A stretch of DNA of 64,000 nt from CAWIHK01 sp963835935 (GCA_963835935.1 CAWIHK010000005.1:372001-436000), one strand, 5' to 3'. Counted from the first letter of the stretch, positions 16,109 to 26,179 are shown. Translations and numbers: made by a program. The notes: generated by a model from the letters alone, not told the origin.

Positions 16109-17641
16109 TTACTTCAATTTTCCTATTGTTTTCTCAACATTGTGCAGCACCTGACCGGACCGCAGCAATGTTAACGAAGTCTGAATATCATTATAGATTA
16201 CACGATCGAGATCCAGATGTTCGATGTGCTGGCGGATAGTCCGATAAGCTGATTCTGTTCCCACTCCGCATTTTAACGGCCGATGGAAATCGATTCCTTG
16301 TGCTGCAACCATTTGTTCTATAGCAATCACATTTTGTACATTATGCAGAATACGCCAGGCTTTTTGGGCGCTGATCGAGCCCATGCTATTGTGATCTTCT
16401 TGATTTGCCGATGTCGGTATCGAATCTACACTCGCAGGATGTGCGAGAACTTTATTTTCGGAGACGAGTGAAGCGGCAGTATATTGTGCAATCATCAATC
16501 CGGAATTCAACCCGCCGTTTGCTGTAAGAAATCGGGGGAGGCCGCTCAGCGATCCGTTTACCAATCGTTCGATGCGTCTCTCCGAAATGTTAGCTAGCTC
16601 AGCCAATGCGATGGCAAGAAAATCCATCGCGAGCGCTATCGGTTGTCCGTGAAAATTCCCGCCCTCGAGATAATCGCCTTCCTTGGGAAATATCAATGGA
16701 TTATCGGTTGCTGAATTTATTTCGACGGAAACAATATTATAGACATACTCAATCGCATCCCGCGACGCACCGTGCACCTGAGGAATACATCGCAATGAAT
16801 AAGCGTCCTGAACTTTATTATGAGGATGTCTGTGCGATTCTCGTATCTCGCTTCCCTTCATCAATTTTAACATGTTGGCCGCAACAGCTTGCTGGCCTGG
16901 ATACGGACGTAGATCGTGGATTCGTTTATCGAATGCGCGATCGGTTCCTTTCAATGCTTCAATACTCAACGCGGCAGAAATATCTGCCTGCTTTACAAGA
17001 TTCTTAGCTTCGTGGATGCAGAGCGCGGCATAAGCCGTCATCATTTGAGTGCCATTGATCAATGCGAGTCCTTCTTTTGCATGAAGTTCGACGGGATCGA
17101 TGCCGGTTTTTTTCAACGCAAGGTTTGCATCCATTACATCATCATCGTACAAAACTTTTCCCTCTCCGAACATTGTCAAAACTAAATGAGCTAGCTGGAC
17201 AAGATCTCCACTCGAACCGACCGATCCTTGTGATGGAATAATTGGAGTGATGCCTTTATTTAAAAAATCCATAACCGTTTTCAGTGTTTCAACCCGAATG
17301 CCGGAGTATCCTTTTGCCAATGCGTTCACCCGAAGCAGCATCATTGCACGAACCACTTCAGGCGGAAGCGGATCGCCGGTACCTGCAGAATGACTCATCA
17401 CAAGATTTCGCTGTAATGACTTTAAATCGTTTGAATTGATTTTCACATTACTGAACTCGCCGACACCCGTGGAGACACCATAGATTGCGACATCTTTTGA
17501 AAGCCATTGGTCTATTAATTTTCTGGACCGTTTGATCGCTTTTATTGCTTTTTGCGTCAGATTTATCGGAGTATGTTTGCATGCTACAAGAAACACTTCT
17601 TCGACAGTCAGACTGTTCCCATCTACTTGGATTGTATTCAT
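16109..17641 (-). CDS. hutH: Histidine ammonia-lyase family enzyme (MIO-type)
   Basis: 510 residues, the usual length. It would deaminate L-histidine to urocanate, the first step of histidine breakdown, using a self-made MIO electrophile. Family landmarks are YGVSTGVGEFSN, NLVMSHSAGTG (about 80-89), NGTQ, QDAYSLRCIPQVHGA, GGNFHGQPIA and SVDSIPTSANQEDHNSMG. The MIO tripeptide is Ser143-Ser144-Gly145 (GSVGSSGDLVQLAH) in place of the common Ala-Ser-Gly, and DLVQL replaces DLAPL. The variant Ser is within the published family pattern, but the Gln for Pro is unusual. hutU lies 7 kb away on the other strand, which supports histidine as substrate; another aromatic amino acid cannot be excluded. Confidence 0.85.
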   Translation of the reverse strand: MNTIQVDGNSLTVEEVFLVACKHTPINLTQKAIKAIKRSRKLIDQWLSKDVAIYGVSTGVGEFSNVKINSNDLKSLQRNLVMSHSAGTGDPLPPEVVRAMMLLRVNALAKGYSGIRVETLKTVMDFLNKGITPIIPSQGSVGSSGDLVQLAHLVLTMFGEGKVLYDDDVMDANLALKKTGIDPVELHAKEGLALINGTQMMTAYAALCIHEAKNLVKQADISAALSIEALKGTDRAFDKRIHDLRPYPGQQAVAANMLKLMKGSEIRESHRHPHNKVQDAYSLRCIPQVHGASRDAIEYVYNIVSVEINSATDNPLIFPKEGDYLEGGNFHGQPIALAMDFLAIALAELANISERRIERLVNGSLSGLPRFLTANGGLNSGLMIAQYTAASLVSENKVLAHPASVDSIPTSANQEDHNSMGSISAQKAWRILHNVQNVIAIEQMVAAQGIDFHRPLKCGVGTESAYRTIRQHIEHLDLDRVIYNDIQTSLTLLRSGQVLHNVEKTIGKLK

Positions 17642-17693
17642 AGACCTACTCTATTAATAATAGTAGAGATTTGATTTATCTATAATGTTGAAT

Positions 17694-18017
17694 CTAATGA
17701 GAAGTGTACAGAGGTTCAAGTAAATCAATATTGTTATTAAAAATTCGGTAAATATTACAAATTATTCTTTTGGGTTTGAAATTATTTCCGATAAAAGTGC
17801 TTCTATTGAAAGTTCTACCTGGTTTCAACCATGACTTTTTTACAAAATCGACTAAACTTGGATGCCGGATAAGCCGAAAATGTTTATGAGTAATCATTTA
17901 GGTTCGGATCTGCGATGATTCAGCGTAATCGGGTAACTCGAATTCTTGAATGTCTGCAAGGTTTTTTAAGACTGGCCCTTCAATTTCAATTTGATGCCGA
18001 TGTTCAAGAATTGTCAC
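17694..18017 (-). other. Two open stretches in one frame split by a TAA, unrecognised
   Basis: On the minus strand 18017-17898 reads VTILEHRHQIEIEGPVLKN..., ending SSQIRT and TAA. It is followed without a gap by an ATG in the same frame encoding 67 residues (MITHKHFRLIRHPSLVDFV... to TSH). No ribosome-binding site or family is recognised. It may be a decayed gene with an in-frame stop, or chance. Confidence 0.25.
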
Positions 18018-18068
18018 ATGTAAAAGAATCGATAGACTGCGTCAGCGCCGAGAGTATTCATATATGAT

Positions 18069-21000
18069 TTGGATTGGCATAATATTTTGGAATTGAAAAA
18101 AACAGAATCAAAAATTCTCCCCTTCGAACAAGCAATTCGGAGTACATCGGAGGCTATTGCCATTTTCAATCACCATGGCAATATCATTTTTGTTAACGAT
18201 GCCGCTCAAACGATATTCGGCTATTCAGCAGAGATACTGCTTCAGAAAACTTTCGATGATCTGTTAGGCGATGAAAATACTTCCGGTACGGGGCATGATA
18301 TACTCAAAGCTTCATTCGCCAAAGGATGGAACGGCGAGATTAACTATAATCATCCTTCCGGTATGAAAAAAGTTTTTGCACTTTCCACATCTCCTATTGT
18401 CACTAACAAAGATGACAGCCCATCCATTATCTGCCTTGCGCGAGAAATGACACTTATTCGTCAGAACGAACAGGCGCTGCAAGAAAGCAATCTTCTTTTA
18501 AATTCGATTTTGAGTACATCTGCATATTATAGCATTATTGCTACAGACCATTCAGGCCTTATCACCATTTTTAATCAAGGCGCCGAACGATTGTCAGGAT
18601 ACACTGCCGAAGAAACAATCAATAAGATTTCGATAGAACAACTTTTTGAACCTGATGAATTGGAACGGAAGAAAAGATTGCTTGAGAGTATATCGGACGA
18701 AACTATCGGGGATTTTAGTTCTTTCCTAAAACATGCCGCTGTATTTTATAATGAGGAACAAGGAAGTGTGTTCCGGGAAAAAAATGGATTTCCATTACCT
18801 GTAATGATGACAATCAGCGAGTACCACGGCGTATCGGGTGAAAAGCCCGGCTTCTTGATCTTCGCGCGCAGCATTGAAGAGCAGCGGCAAGCAGAGGTAG
18901 ATCTGGTGAAACGTGAAAAATTCATGCAGAGTGTGATGGAAACACTTGGCGATATCTTGATTACACTCGATACTTCCTGGCTCATTCAAAGTGTGAATAA
19001 GACCGGTGAACGCTTGCTCGATATGACTGAAGATTTGTTAATCGGGACAAAATTCTCTTCTTTCTTCGCTCCGGAATATTCTGCCGACAGTGAACGCGGC
19101 CCTGCGCTTCTCGAGAATAACAATGTCGCTAGTTTTGAAAGCGCGTGGATAGATGGACGAGGAAGAAAACTTTGGGTTCTAATCACAATATCGGCTCTTC
19201 TGAATGAGATGGAATCCAAAGTCGGCTATGTAGTCATAGCTAAAGATATTACCGAGTTACGGCGTAATGAAGAACAACGGTCCATCCTGCTCGAAATTGC
19301 ACACGTTATCAATATGGCGGAATCAATAGAAGACGTCTGCGAGCAATCGGTGAATACAATTTCACAACTTCTTGATATGGAAGCAGGCTGTCTGCTCCTC
19401 TATAATAGTCAAGCGATGGTCTTGCAACTCACACACCAAATGGGCTTACCGGATGAAATCGCGGAACAGTACAAGTTTCATAGTGTCGGGCCTGACGTCG
19501 ATACAATAGCCTCGAAAACAGCATACCAGATGGAAACGTTCATCGTTGAAGATATAAATGACCTTTCTTCCGACGACATCGTAAGAACTTTGATGGATCA
19601 GCAGACCTACCGGACAATCATCAGTACACCGCTGTTCACATCACAGGAGCTTGTGGGGGCGCTTCAACTTATCTCTAGTCAAAAAGCGGAAGCGTTGGAA
19701 TATGAAATTCAACTATCAAAAATCATTGCGTATGAATTGGCCAACGGTATTATTCGCCGCCGGTTGGAAGAACAAGCCCGCGAACAGGCAGAGCGGTTGA
19801 GTGTTGCCAATAACCGCCTTTTAACATTGAACCGTGTTACGTCGGTCTTAGCAAGCACTTTGGATTTAGGTGAGTTATTAAAAAATAGTCTGCAAGTAAT
19901 TTTATCAACCGTAGGATTCAAAGTCGGCAGAGTGTATCTCAAACATGAGGATCACCTCGAGTTGAGAGCTACATATCCGATGATCGATCGTCCTGAACAC
20001 CAAAAAATTACAATTGGTCTTAACGAAACAATACACGGACGGGCAACGCAGGGTGAACCTGTCATTATAAACGATTCACATTCTGACGAAGCGACCAGAC
20101 TTGATCCATGGTTAAAAAAATTTCCACGCTTCTCATTTGGAGTCTTCCCCATCATCCATCACCAGACGGTAGTGGGCGTCATCAACTTAACACGTGCAAG
20201 TTATGAGCCATTCGTTCCCGAAGTCATCGACTTGCTCAAGGAAATTTGCAGTCAGCTTGGTGTTGCTATCGAGAACGCACGACTCTATGCAGAAGAACAA
20301 CGCCGTGTAAAAATCCAGGAAACACTAAATCGTATATCACAATTAATTGCATCTGCCCGCGATCTCGATACGGTTCTTATCACATCATTAATGGAGTTCT
20401 GCAAAATCTTAGGAGCCGAGCGAGGAAGCTTATTCTTCTTCAGCGACGAACAACACATGATCGACGGCCAAGTAGGTCTCGGTTACGAGGAAAATGAAAT
20501 TCAAAATTTACATATTCCTGTAACAACTTTACCGATGGTCCAGCAAGTATTTCTCACACTCCGGCCGGTGTATCTCGAAGCAACAAAAATGCACGAAGCA
20601 TTGTACGGCCATATCGACGGCGAACGAAAACACTCGGCGGTACTCTCGGCACCGTTGATAACAGAAGATAAAGTTATGGGAATTTTATTTGCTATCTTTG
20701 AAACTTATAAACCGATTTCTACCGATACTATCGAAGTGGCACAAAACATTGCACACCAAATTGCCGGCGTCATTACTCGTGTTCGGTTATTCAGAAAACT
20801 TACAGAGACAAACCAAGAATTAGAACGTGCGAATAAAGTAAAATCCGCATTTCTGGCAAACATGTCGCACGAACTACGTACACCTTTAAATTCAATCATC
20901 GGATTCAGCGATTTTCTGATCAGGAGCAAAAAAGAACCGCTTACCCAGCGCCAGAAGGATTCATTGGAAAAGGTTTTGCGGAATGCGCGCAACCTTCTCC

Positions 21001-21635
21001 AGATGATCAACGATATTCTGGACATTTCGAAAATCGAAGCAGGCCGAATGGAGATCGTACCGGAGAATTCTTCCTTGCATGATATTATCAGCGCAAGTTT
21101 GTCGGTGATAGAGCCATTGGTGAACGACAGGCCGGTCAAACTTCGGGAAGAAACTCACTTCACCTTCCCTCTTATAAAAGCAGATGCAACACGTGTACGG
21201 CAGGTTTTATTAAATCTTCTAAGCAACGCAGTGAAATTTACTACACAAGGTGAAATCGTACTCCGAACATCCTTCGAGAAAAATATGATCGTCATGCAGG
21301 TACAGGATTCCGGGATTGGTATTGATGAAAAAGTTCAGGGAACGATTTTCATCGAGTTCACACAAGCAGACAGCAGTACAACTAAGAAGTACGGAGGAAC
21401 CGGACTCGGGCTTGCGATTTCCCGGAAATTCGCACAGATGATGGGCGGAGATATTACAATCAAAAGCACGATCGGAATTGGTTCCACATTTACATTTATA
21501 TTTCCATTTGTTCCAGTTGAAAAAGGCGCTTTACCTCAGCCGGCAGTGGTTCAACCGGATGTTTCACCGGCGCCCGAACAACAGAATGACACAACGATAG
21601 ATGAACCGAAGGGAGAGATGAACAATGGTAGATAA
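18069..21635 (+). CDS. PAS/GAF sensor histidine kinase
   Basis: 1188 residues, with no membrane segment seen. In order: three PAS-like domains (about 20-135, 140-265, 280-395), three GAF-like domains (about 405-560, 590-740, 750-905), then HisKA with phospho-acceptor His934 (NMSHELRTPLNSIIG) and the ATPase domain with LLNLLSNAVKFT, VQDSGIGI and GTGLGLAI. It should be a cytoplasmic sensor of small molecules or redox state through PAS/GAF. The start is a TTG; no strong ribosome-binding site is visible. The 3' end overlaps the next gene by 11 bp, and the tail is a Pro/Gln/Glu-rich linker, so kinase and next protein are made together. Confidence 0.9.
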   Translation: MDWHNILELKKTESKILPFEQAIRSTSEAIAIFNHHGNIIFVNDAAQTIFGYSAEILLQKTFDDLLGDENTSGTGHDILKASFAKGWNGEINYNHPSGMKKVFALSTSPIVTNKDDSPSIICLAREMTLIRQNEQALQESNLLLNSILSTSAYYSIIATDHSGLITIFNQGAERLSGYTAEETINKISIEQLFEPDELERKKRLLESISDETIGDFSSFLKHAAVFYNEEQGSVFREKNGFPLPVMMTISEYHGVSGEKPGFLIFARSIEEQRQAEVDLVKREKFMQSVMETLGDILITLDTSWLIQSVNKTGERLLDMTEDLLIGTKFSSFFAPEYSADSERGPALLENNNVASFESAWIDGRGRKLWVLITISALLNEMESKVGYVVIAKDITELRRNEEQRSILLEIAHVINMAESIEDVCEQSVNTISQLLDMEAGCLLLYNSQAMVLQLTHQMGLPDEIAEQYKFHSVGPDVDTIASKTAYQMETFIVEDINDLSSDDIVRTLMDQQTYRTIISTPLFTSQELVGALQLISSQKAEALEYEIQLSKIIAYELANGIIRRRLEEQAREQAERLSVANNRLLTLNRVTSVLASTLDLGELLKNSLQVILSTVGFKVGRVYLKHEDHLELRATYPMIDRPEHQKITIGLNETIHGRATQGEPVIINDSHSDEATRLDPWLKKFPRFSFGVFPIIHHQTVVGVINLTRASYEPFVPEVIDLLKEICSQLGVAIENARLYAEEQRRVKIQETLNRISQLIASARDLDTVLITSLMEFCKILGAERGSLFFFSDEQHMIDGQVGLGYEENEIQNLHIPVTTLPMVQQVFLTLRPVYLEATKMHEALYGHIDGERKHSAVLSAPLITEDKVMGILFAIFETYKPISTDTIEVAQNIAHQIAGVITRVRLFRKLTETNQELERANKVKSAFLANMSHELRTPLNSIIGFSDFLIRSKKEPLTQRQKDSLEKVLRNARNLLQMINDILDISKIEAGRMEIVPENSSLHDIISASLSVIEPLVNDRPVKLREETHFTFPLIKADATRVRQVLLNLLSNAVKFTTQGEIVLRTSFEKNMIVMQVQDSGIGIDEKVQGTIFIEFTQADSSTTKKYGGTGLGLAISRKFAQMMGGDITIKSTIGIGSTFTFIFPFVPVEKGALPQPAVVQPDVSPAPEQQNDTTIDEPKGEMNNGR

Positions 21636-22731
21636 ACCGAGAACCGTTCTGGTAGTCGACGACACACCGGATAACGTCGATCTGTTGGATGCATTCTTAA
21701 CCGAGAACGATTATAACGTCGTCACGGCTTTGAGCGGAAAAGAATGCCTCATCAAATCAGTCTCCGATCAACCAAACATGATCATCCTCGATATCCGCAT
21801 GCCTGAGATGGACGGTTATGAAGTGCTGCGTCGATTGAAAGCCGCTACTCAAACGAAACAAATTCCGGTAATTTTATTGACTGCCGAGCGGCGCGATCCG
21901 GGCGATATAGAAAAAGGTTTTTCGCTCGGTGCGGATGAATATCTTACGAAACCAATTAACATGGAAGAATTGCTCGTTCGCGTTAAAGCAATTCTCCAAA
22001 GCAAAGAAGCGGAGCAACAGCTCGAACGATACAAAGCTGATTTCACTTCTATGCTTGTTCACGACCTTCGCGGTCCGCTCGGAGCCGTAAGAGGCCTGAT
22101 CGAATATGCCATCAACGAAGGAAATATTTCACAATCGCAAAATGAAGTTTTAACACTTGCAATAGACGCGAGCAATAAAATGCTCGATCTCGTGAACGAT
22201 TTGCTCGATTTGTCGCGGTTCGAATCCGGCAACATCCAATTGAACAAAGAATACAACGACATAGACATGGTGCTTTTGACAACCTCGCAGCGCATGCAAC
22301 CGATGGCCAAACAAAAAAATCTAAAGCTCGAATGCAAATTGGCATCTGATCAACCGGCAATCCTAATCGACGCACGCCGTATCGATCAGGTAGTGATGAA
22401 CCTTCTTACCAACGCTGTGAAATTTACTAAAGAAGGCGGCAGCATCACAATTCTTTCGGAGCCGACAGAAATGGTCAACGACCTCCAGCAAAATCAAAAA
22501 GCGTTGAAAATTTCGGTTGTCGACACGGGAGACGGAATTGCGCCGGAAGAGTTGCATCTCGTATTCGATAAGTACAAGCAGACAAAGACGGGGCGTACAT
22601 CAATGCACAAAGGAACCGGCCTCGGTCTTGCAATCTGTAAAAGTATTGTGGAAGCACACGGCGGCAAAATATGGGTTGATTCAACCGTGGGAGTCGGCAG
22701 CACATTCTCGATTGTACTGCCGTATGTATAA
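21625..22731 (+). CDS. Receiver-histidine kinase hybrid (receiver first)
   Basis: 368 residues. The N-terminal receiver has VLVVDDTPDN, phospho-acceptor Asp56 (IILDIRMPEMDG) and the conserved Lys in YLTKPIN. It is joined to HisKA with His146 (MLVHDLRGPLGAV) and an ATPase domain (VMNLLTNAVKFT, VVDTGDGI, GTGLGLAI). This order suggests a relay, in which the upstream PAS/GAF kinase phosphorylates Asp56 and this controls the second kinase (inference). It overlaps the upstream gene by 11 bp and lies 30 bp before the NtrC-type regulator. Confidence 0.92.
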   Translation: MVDKPRTVLVVDDTPDNVDLLDAFLTENDYNVVTALSGKECLIKSVSDQPNMIILDIRMPEMDGYEVLRRLKAATQTKQIPVILLTAERRDPGDIEKGFSLGADEYLTKPINMEELLVRVKAILQSKEAEQQLERYKADFTSMLVHDLRGPLGAVRGLIEYAINEGNISQSQNEVLTLAIDASNKMLDLVNDLLDLSRFESGNIQLNKEYNDIDMVLLTTSQRMQPMAKQKNLKLECKLASDQPAILIDARRIDQVVMNLLTNAVKFTKEGGSITILSEPTEMVNDLQQNQKALKISVVDTGDGIAPEELHLVFDKYKQTKTGRTSMHKGTGLGLAICKSIVEAHGGKIWVDSTVGVGSTFSIVLPYV

Positions 22732-22761
22732 GATTAATTTTATCAGGAAGGAAAAATAAAT

Positions 22762-24120
22762 ATGGACTCGAAACATTGTAGTATTCTGGTCGTCGATGAT
22801 GAAGACGCTTTCCGGGAAGTAATTAGCACATTGTTGACTGAAGAAGGTTTTCCGGTAGTCGCGATGCAGGATGGCGTTTCGGCGATAAACCTTTTGCAGC
22901 AACAATCATTCGATGTTATTCTCCTCGATGTAAAAATGCCCAAGGTGGATGGCGTTGAAGTGCTGAAGTTCGCCAAAGAAAATTCAGCCGACTCTCAGGT
23001 CGTTATGCTCACAGGTGTAACGGATTTAAAAATCGCGGTTGATTGTATGAAGCTCGGCGCGTATGATTTCATTTCAAAACCGTATTCACTCCCGGAACTT
23101 CTTACGACAATTGAACGCGCATACGAGAAGAAACAGCTTCTTCTCGAAAACCGGATGATGAAAGAAGAAATCAGCCGCTTAAGCGGCCCCAGCGATATCA
23201 TCGGAAAAAGCAATGCACTTCGCGAAGTACTCCGCATCGCCGGTCGTGTCGCGCCTACCGAGTCGACAGTATTGATTCAAGGCGGGAGCGGAACAGGCAA
23301 AGAACTATTAGCGCATTATATCTTCACTAACAGTCTGCGAAAAGAAAAACCGTTTGTGATCGTTAATTGTGCCTCGATCCCGGATACGTTGATTGAAAGC
23401 GAACTATTTGGACATGAAAAAGGCGCCTTCACGGATGCCCATCAGCAAAAACAAGGCTTGGTTGAAATCGCGGATGGTGGAACATTATTCCTCGATGAAG
23501 TCGGCGATGTTAGTCCGATTATCCAGCCAAAGCTCTTGCGCTTCATTCAATCCGGAGAATTTCGCAGAGTCGGCGGGAATACGAGCTTGCATGCAGACGT
23601 ACGCATTATTTCGGCAACGAATAAGGATTTACGTGATGAGGTCCGCGGCGGACATTTCCGGGAAGATTTGTTATACCGATTGAATGTCATCACAATAACT
23701 ATCCCGCCGCTACGCGAACGTAAAGAAGATATTCCGGATATTGTGGATTTTTTCCTGCAAGTAAAAGTCCGTTCAAAAATAAAAAAGACTCTCAGCCCCG
23801 AAGCGCTGCAATTATTACTGAGGTACGACTGGCCTGGAAACATCCGTGAATTGGAAAATGTAATCGAACGAGCCGCAATTCTTTCGCGTGGAAGTATGAT
23901 CGAGCCGGCAGATTTTTCGATTGCCGCGACAGCTTCATCATCAACTCAATCGAGCGAAATCATCGGTTCCCAAATATCATTGAAAGAAATAGAGCATCTT
24001 CATATCGAGAAGGTTCTTCAGTCACAGCAATGGAACAAAACCACGGCGGCAAAAATACTGGACATTAGTCTCAAAACATTATATACAAAAATACAACAGT
24101 ATGGTTTGAAACAGGATTAG
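22762..24120 (+). CDS. NtrC-type sigma-54-dependent response regulator
   Basis: 452 residues: a receiver (ILVVDDEDAF, Asp56 in ILLDVKMPKVDG, Lys in FISKPYS), an AAA+ domain (Walker A GGSGTGKE, ELFGHEKGAFTDA, Walker B GGTLFLDEVG, arginine-finger region FREDLLYRLNV) and a Fis-type helix-turn-helix at the end (KTTAAKILDISLKTLYTKIQ). It should open promoters bound by sigma-54 polymerase when phosphorylated. The sigma-54-contacting loop is GAFTDA rather than GAFTGA. A ribosome-binding site AGGAAGG precedes it. It is the output of the kinase pair upstream; target genes are unknown, and hutU just downstream is one possibility. Confidence 0.93.
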   Translation: MDSKHCSILVVDDEDAFREVISTLLTEEGFPVVAMQDGVSAINLLQQQSFDVILLDVKMPKVDGVEVLKFAKENSADSQVVMLTGVTDLKIAVDCMKLGAYDFISKPYSLPELLTTIERAYEKKQLLLENRMMKEEISRLSGPSDIIGKSNALREVLRIAGRVAPTESTVLIQGGSGTGKELLAHYIFTNSLRKEKPFVIVNCASIPDTLIESELFGHEKGAFTDAHQQKQGLVEIADGGTLFLDEVGDVSPIIQPKLLRFIQSGEFRRVGGNTSLHADVRIISATNKDLRDEVRGGHFREDLLYRLNVITITIPPLRERKEDIPDIVDFFLQVKVRSKIKKTLSPEALQLLLRYDWPGNIRELENVIERAAILSRGSMIEPADFSIAATASSSTQSSEIIGSQISLKEIEHLHIEKVLQSQQWNKTTAAKILDISLKTLYTKIQQYGLKQD

Positions 24121-24459
24121 CGGAACAATTCAAAAAAAGAAAAACAAGAAAAATCACTATATGATTTCTTCGGTTGTTGACTAATTGATCAATGCGAAAT
24201 ATCGAACTTGAGATCAACAACATCCACTAGTGAACATAAAAAGTGCTTGGTTTGATAATAAACCTTGCGAATTTGCTTCAAAAATTTTTCTTCTTCAAAT
24301 CCACAACTTCTTAACAAAGGGACTTCTTCATTAAAAAACCAATGAAAACGCTATTTTTTCAATCCTTCGATTGAAGATAATTCCCAGATTTAACTCTTAT
24401 TTAAAAAACTGGAATGACGTCTAATTAAGAAAATTTTGCCGAATCTTCTCCAAGTTACC
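24121..24459. other. Intergenic region before hutU, no gene seen
   Basis: About 340 bp, AT-rich. A small inverted repeat, GGTTTgataatAAACC at 24249-24264, might be an operator but is short. No convincing sigma-54 -24/-12 pair was found. Confidence 0.35.
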
Positions 24460-24488
24460 TTGACGTTTCATTAGCTTTTATGTAATTT
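24460..24488 (+). promoter_or_regulatory. Candidate hutU promoter
   Basis: TTGACG at 24460-24465 and TAATTT at 24483-24488 are spaced by 17 bp, about 45 bp ahead of the chosen hutU start. The -10 box is imperfect, so this is a suggestion only. Confidence 0.4.
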
Positions 24489-24532
24489 CTTTGTACAAAA
24501 TATTGATGTGTGATTTCTTGGCGAGTTTAAGA

Positions 24533-26179
24533 ATGAAACGCACAATCACCGCGCCTCGAGGTTCGATACTTTCCTGCAAAGGTTGGATTCAAGAAGCCGC
24601 CCTCCGAATGCTGATGAATAATCTCGATCCGGATGTAGCAGAAAAACCGCAGGACCTTATCGTCTATGGTGGAAATGGAAAAGCAGCACGCAATTGGAAA
24701 TGTTTTGATGCGATTGTAAAAAGTTTACAAAATCTTGAAGACGACGAAACACTCCTTATTCAATCTGGCAAACCTGTTGGAATATTTCAAACACACAAAG
24801 AAGCTCCGAGGATTCTGATATCAAACGCAATGATTGTCCCGAAGTGGGCAACATGGGATGAATTCCGGAAACTCGAAGCGCTCGGCTTAACGATGTATGG
24901 TCAGATGACTGCGGGGAGTTGGATATATATCGGTTCACAAGGAATTTTACAAGGCACTTACGAAACTCTTGCCGCATGTGCAAACAAACATTTCAGTGGA
25001 AATCTTTCCGGGAAATTTATTCTCACAGCCGGATTAGGCGGAATGGGCGGCGCTCAACCGCTCGCCGCGACGATGAACGGCGCAGCGATTCTTTGCGTCG
25101 AAGTCGATCCATCACGAATTGATAAACGTATCAAACAAAAATATCTCGACCGCAAAACGGCAAATCTAAACGAAGTGCTCGAATGGATTCGCACTGCTCA
25201 AAAAAAGAAGGAACCTCTTTCTGTCGGATTGTTGGGTAATGCGTCAGAAGTGATTCCTGAAATCGCACACAGAAAAATAATTCCGGATATCGTCACAGAT
25301 CAAACTTCCGCGCACGACACATTGAACGGTTATGTGCCTGCCGGCCTCTCGTATGAAAAAGCTCTCTCATTGCGAAAATCAAATCCAAAAAAATATATCG
25401 CATTGGCTCAGGCTTCTATCGTTGAACACATGAAAGGAATGTTGAAGCTGCAAAAGCTCGGTTCGGTGGTTTTTGATTACGGGAATAATATTCGCGGCGA
25501 AGCGCAATCGAACGGTGTGAAAAATGCGTTCGATATTCCCGGATTCGTTCCCGAGTATATTCGTCCACTCTTCTGCAATGGAAAAGGGCCGTTTCGATGG
25601 GTGGCGCTGAGCGGAGACCCGGAAGATATTTATCGCACAGATCGCGCAGTGCTCGAAGCGTTTCCAGATAATGCTCAATTATCAAATTGGATTTTGAAAG
25701 CACAGAAGTCGGTGGCTTTTCAAGGACTGCCTGCCAGAATCTGTTGGCTCGGATATGGCGAACGGGCAAAGATGGGCTTGATCTTCAACGAATTAGTGGC
25801 TCGTGGAGAAGTAAAAGCTCCGATAGTTATCGGCCGCGATCATCTCGATTGCGGTTCGGTAGCTTCGCCGTATCGTGAGACTGAAGCGATGCTGGATGGC
25901 AGTGATGCAATTGCTGATTGGCCAATTCTAAATGCGCTTCTTAATACTGCCGGCGGTGCGAGTTGGGTAAGTGTGCATCATGGCGGTGGTGTAGGAATCG
26001 GTTTAAGCATTCATGCAGGAATGGTTGTAGTGGCAGACGGAACCATCGAAGCAGACGAGCGGCTCACCAGAGTACTCACGTTCGATCCGGGATTGGGAAT
26101 TGTTCGTCATGCCGATGCAGGTTATAAGCAAGCAATAAAGAATGCTAAAATCTGGAATATAAAAATCCCAATACTTTAA
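24533..26179 (+). CDS. hutU: Urocanate hydratase
   Basis: About 548 residues, the normal size for urocanase, which adds water to urocanate using tightly bound NAD+ (step two of histidine breakdown). Start set at the ATG giving MKRTITAPRG; a frame 14 codons longer is open but atypical. Family features include YGGNGKAARNW (about 46-56), PRILISNAMIVPKWATWDEF, MYGQMTAGSWIYIGSQGI, the NAD-binding GLGGMGGAQPLA and a late NTAGGASWVSVHHGGGVGIG. No imidazolonepropionase or formiminoglutamase gene lies nearby; hutH is 7 kb away on the minus strand. A VOC-family gene follows 22 bp on. Confidence 0.96.
   Translation: MKRTITAPRGSILSCKGWIQEAALRMLMNNLDPDVAEKPQDLIVYGGNGKAARNWKCFDAIVKSLQNLEDDETLLIQSGKPVGIFQTHKEAPRILISNAMIVPKWATWDEFRKLEALGLTMYGQMTAGSWIYIGSQGILQGTYETLAACANKHFSGNLSGKFILTAGLGGMGGAQPLAATMNGAAILCVEVDPSRIDKRIKQKYLDRKTANLNEVLEWIRTAQKKKEPLSVGLLGNASEVIPEIAHRKIIPDIVTDQTSAHDTLNGYVPAGLSYEKALSLRKSNPKKYIALAQASIVEHMKGMLKLQKLGSVVFDYGNNIRGEAQSNGVKNAFDIPGFVPEYIRPLFCNGKGPFRWVALSGDPEDIYRTDRAVLEAFPDNAQLSNWILKAQKSVAFQGLPARICWLGYGERAKMGLIFNELVARGEVKAPIVIGRDHLDCGSVASPYRETEAMLDGSDAIADWPILNALLNTAGGASWVSVHHGGGVGIGLSIHAGMVVVADGTIEADERLTRVLTFDPGLGIVRHADAGYKQAIKNAKIWNIKIPIL

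Noticed and set aside
24249..24264. Small palindrome upstream of hutU as an operator or sigma-54 site
   Set aside because: Five-base arms are too short, and the GG/GC spacing does not fit a -24/-12 promoter.
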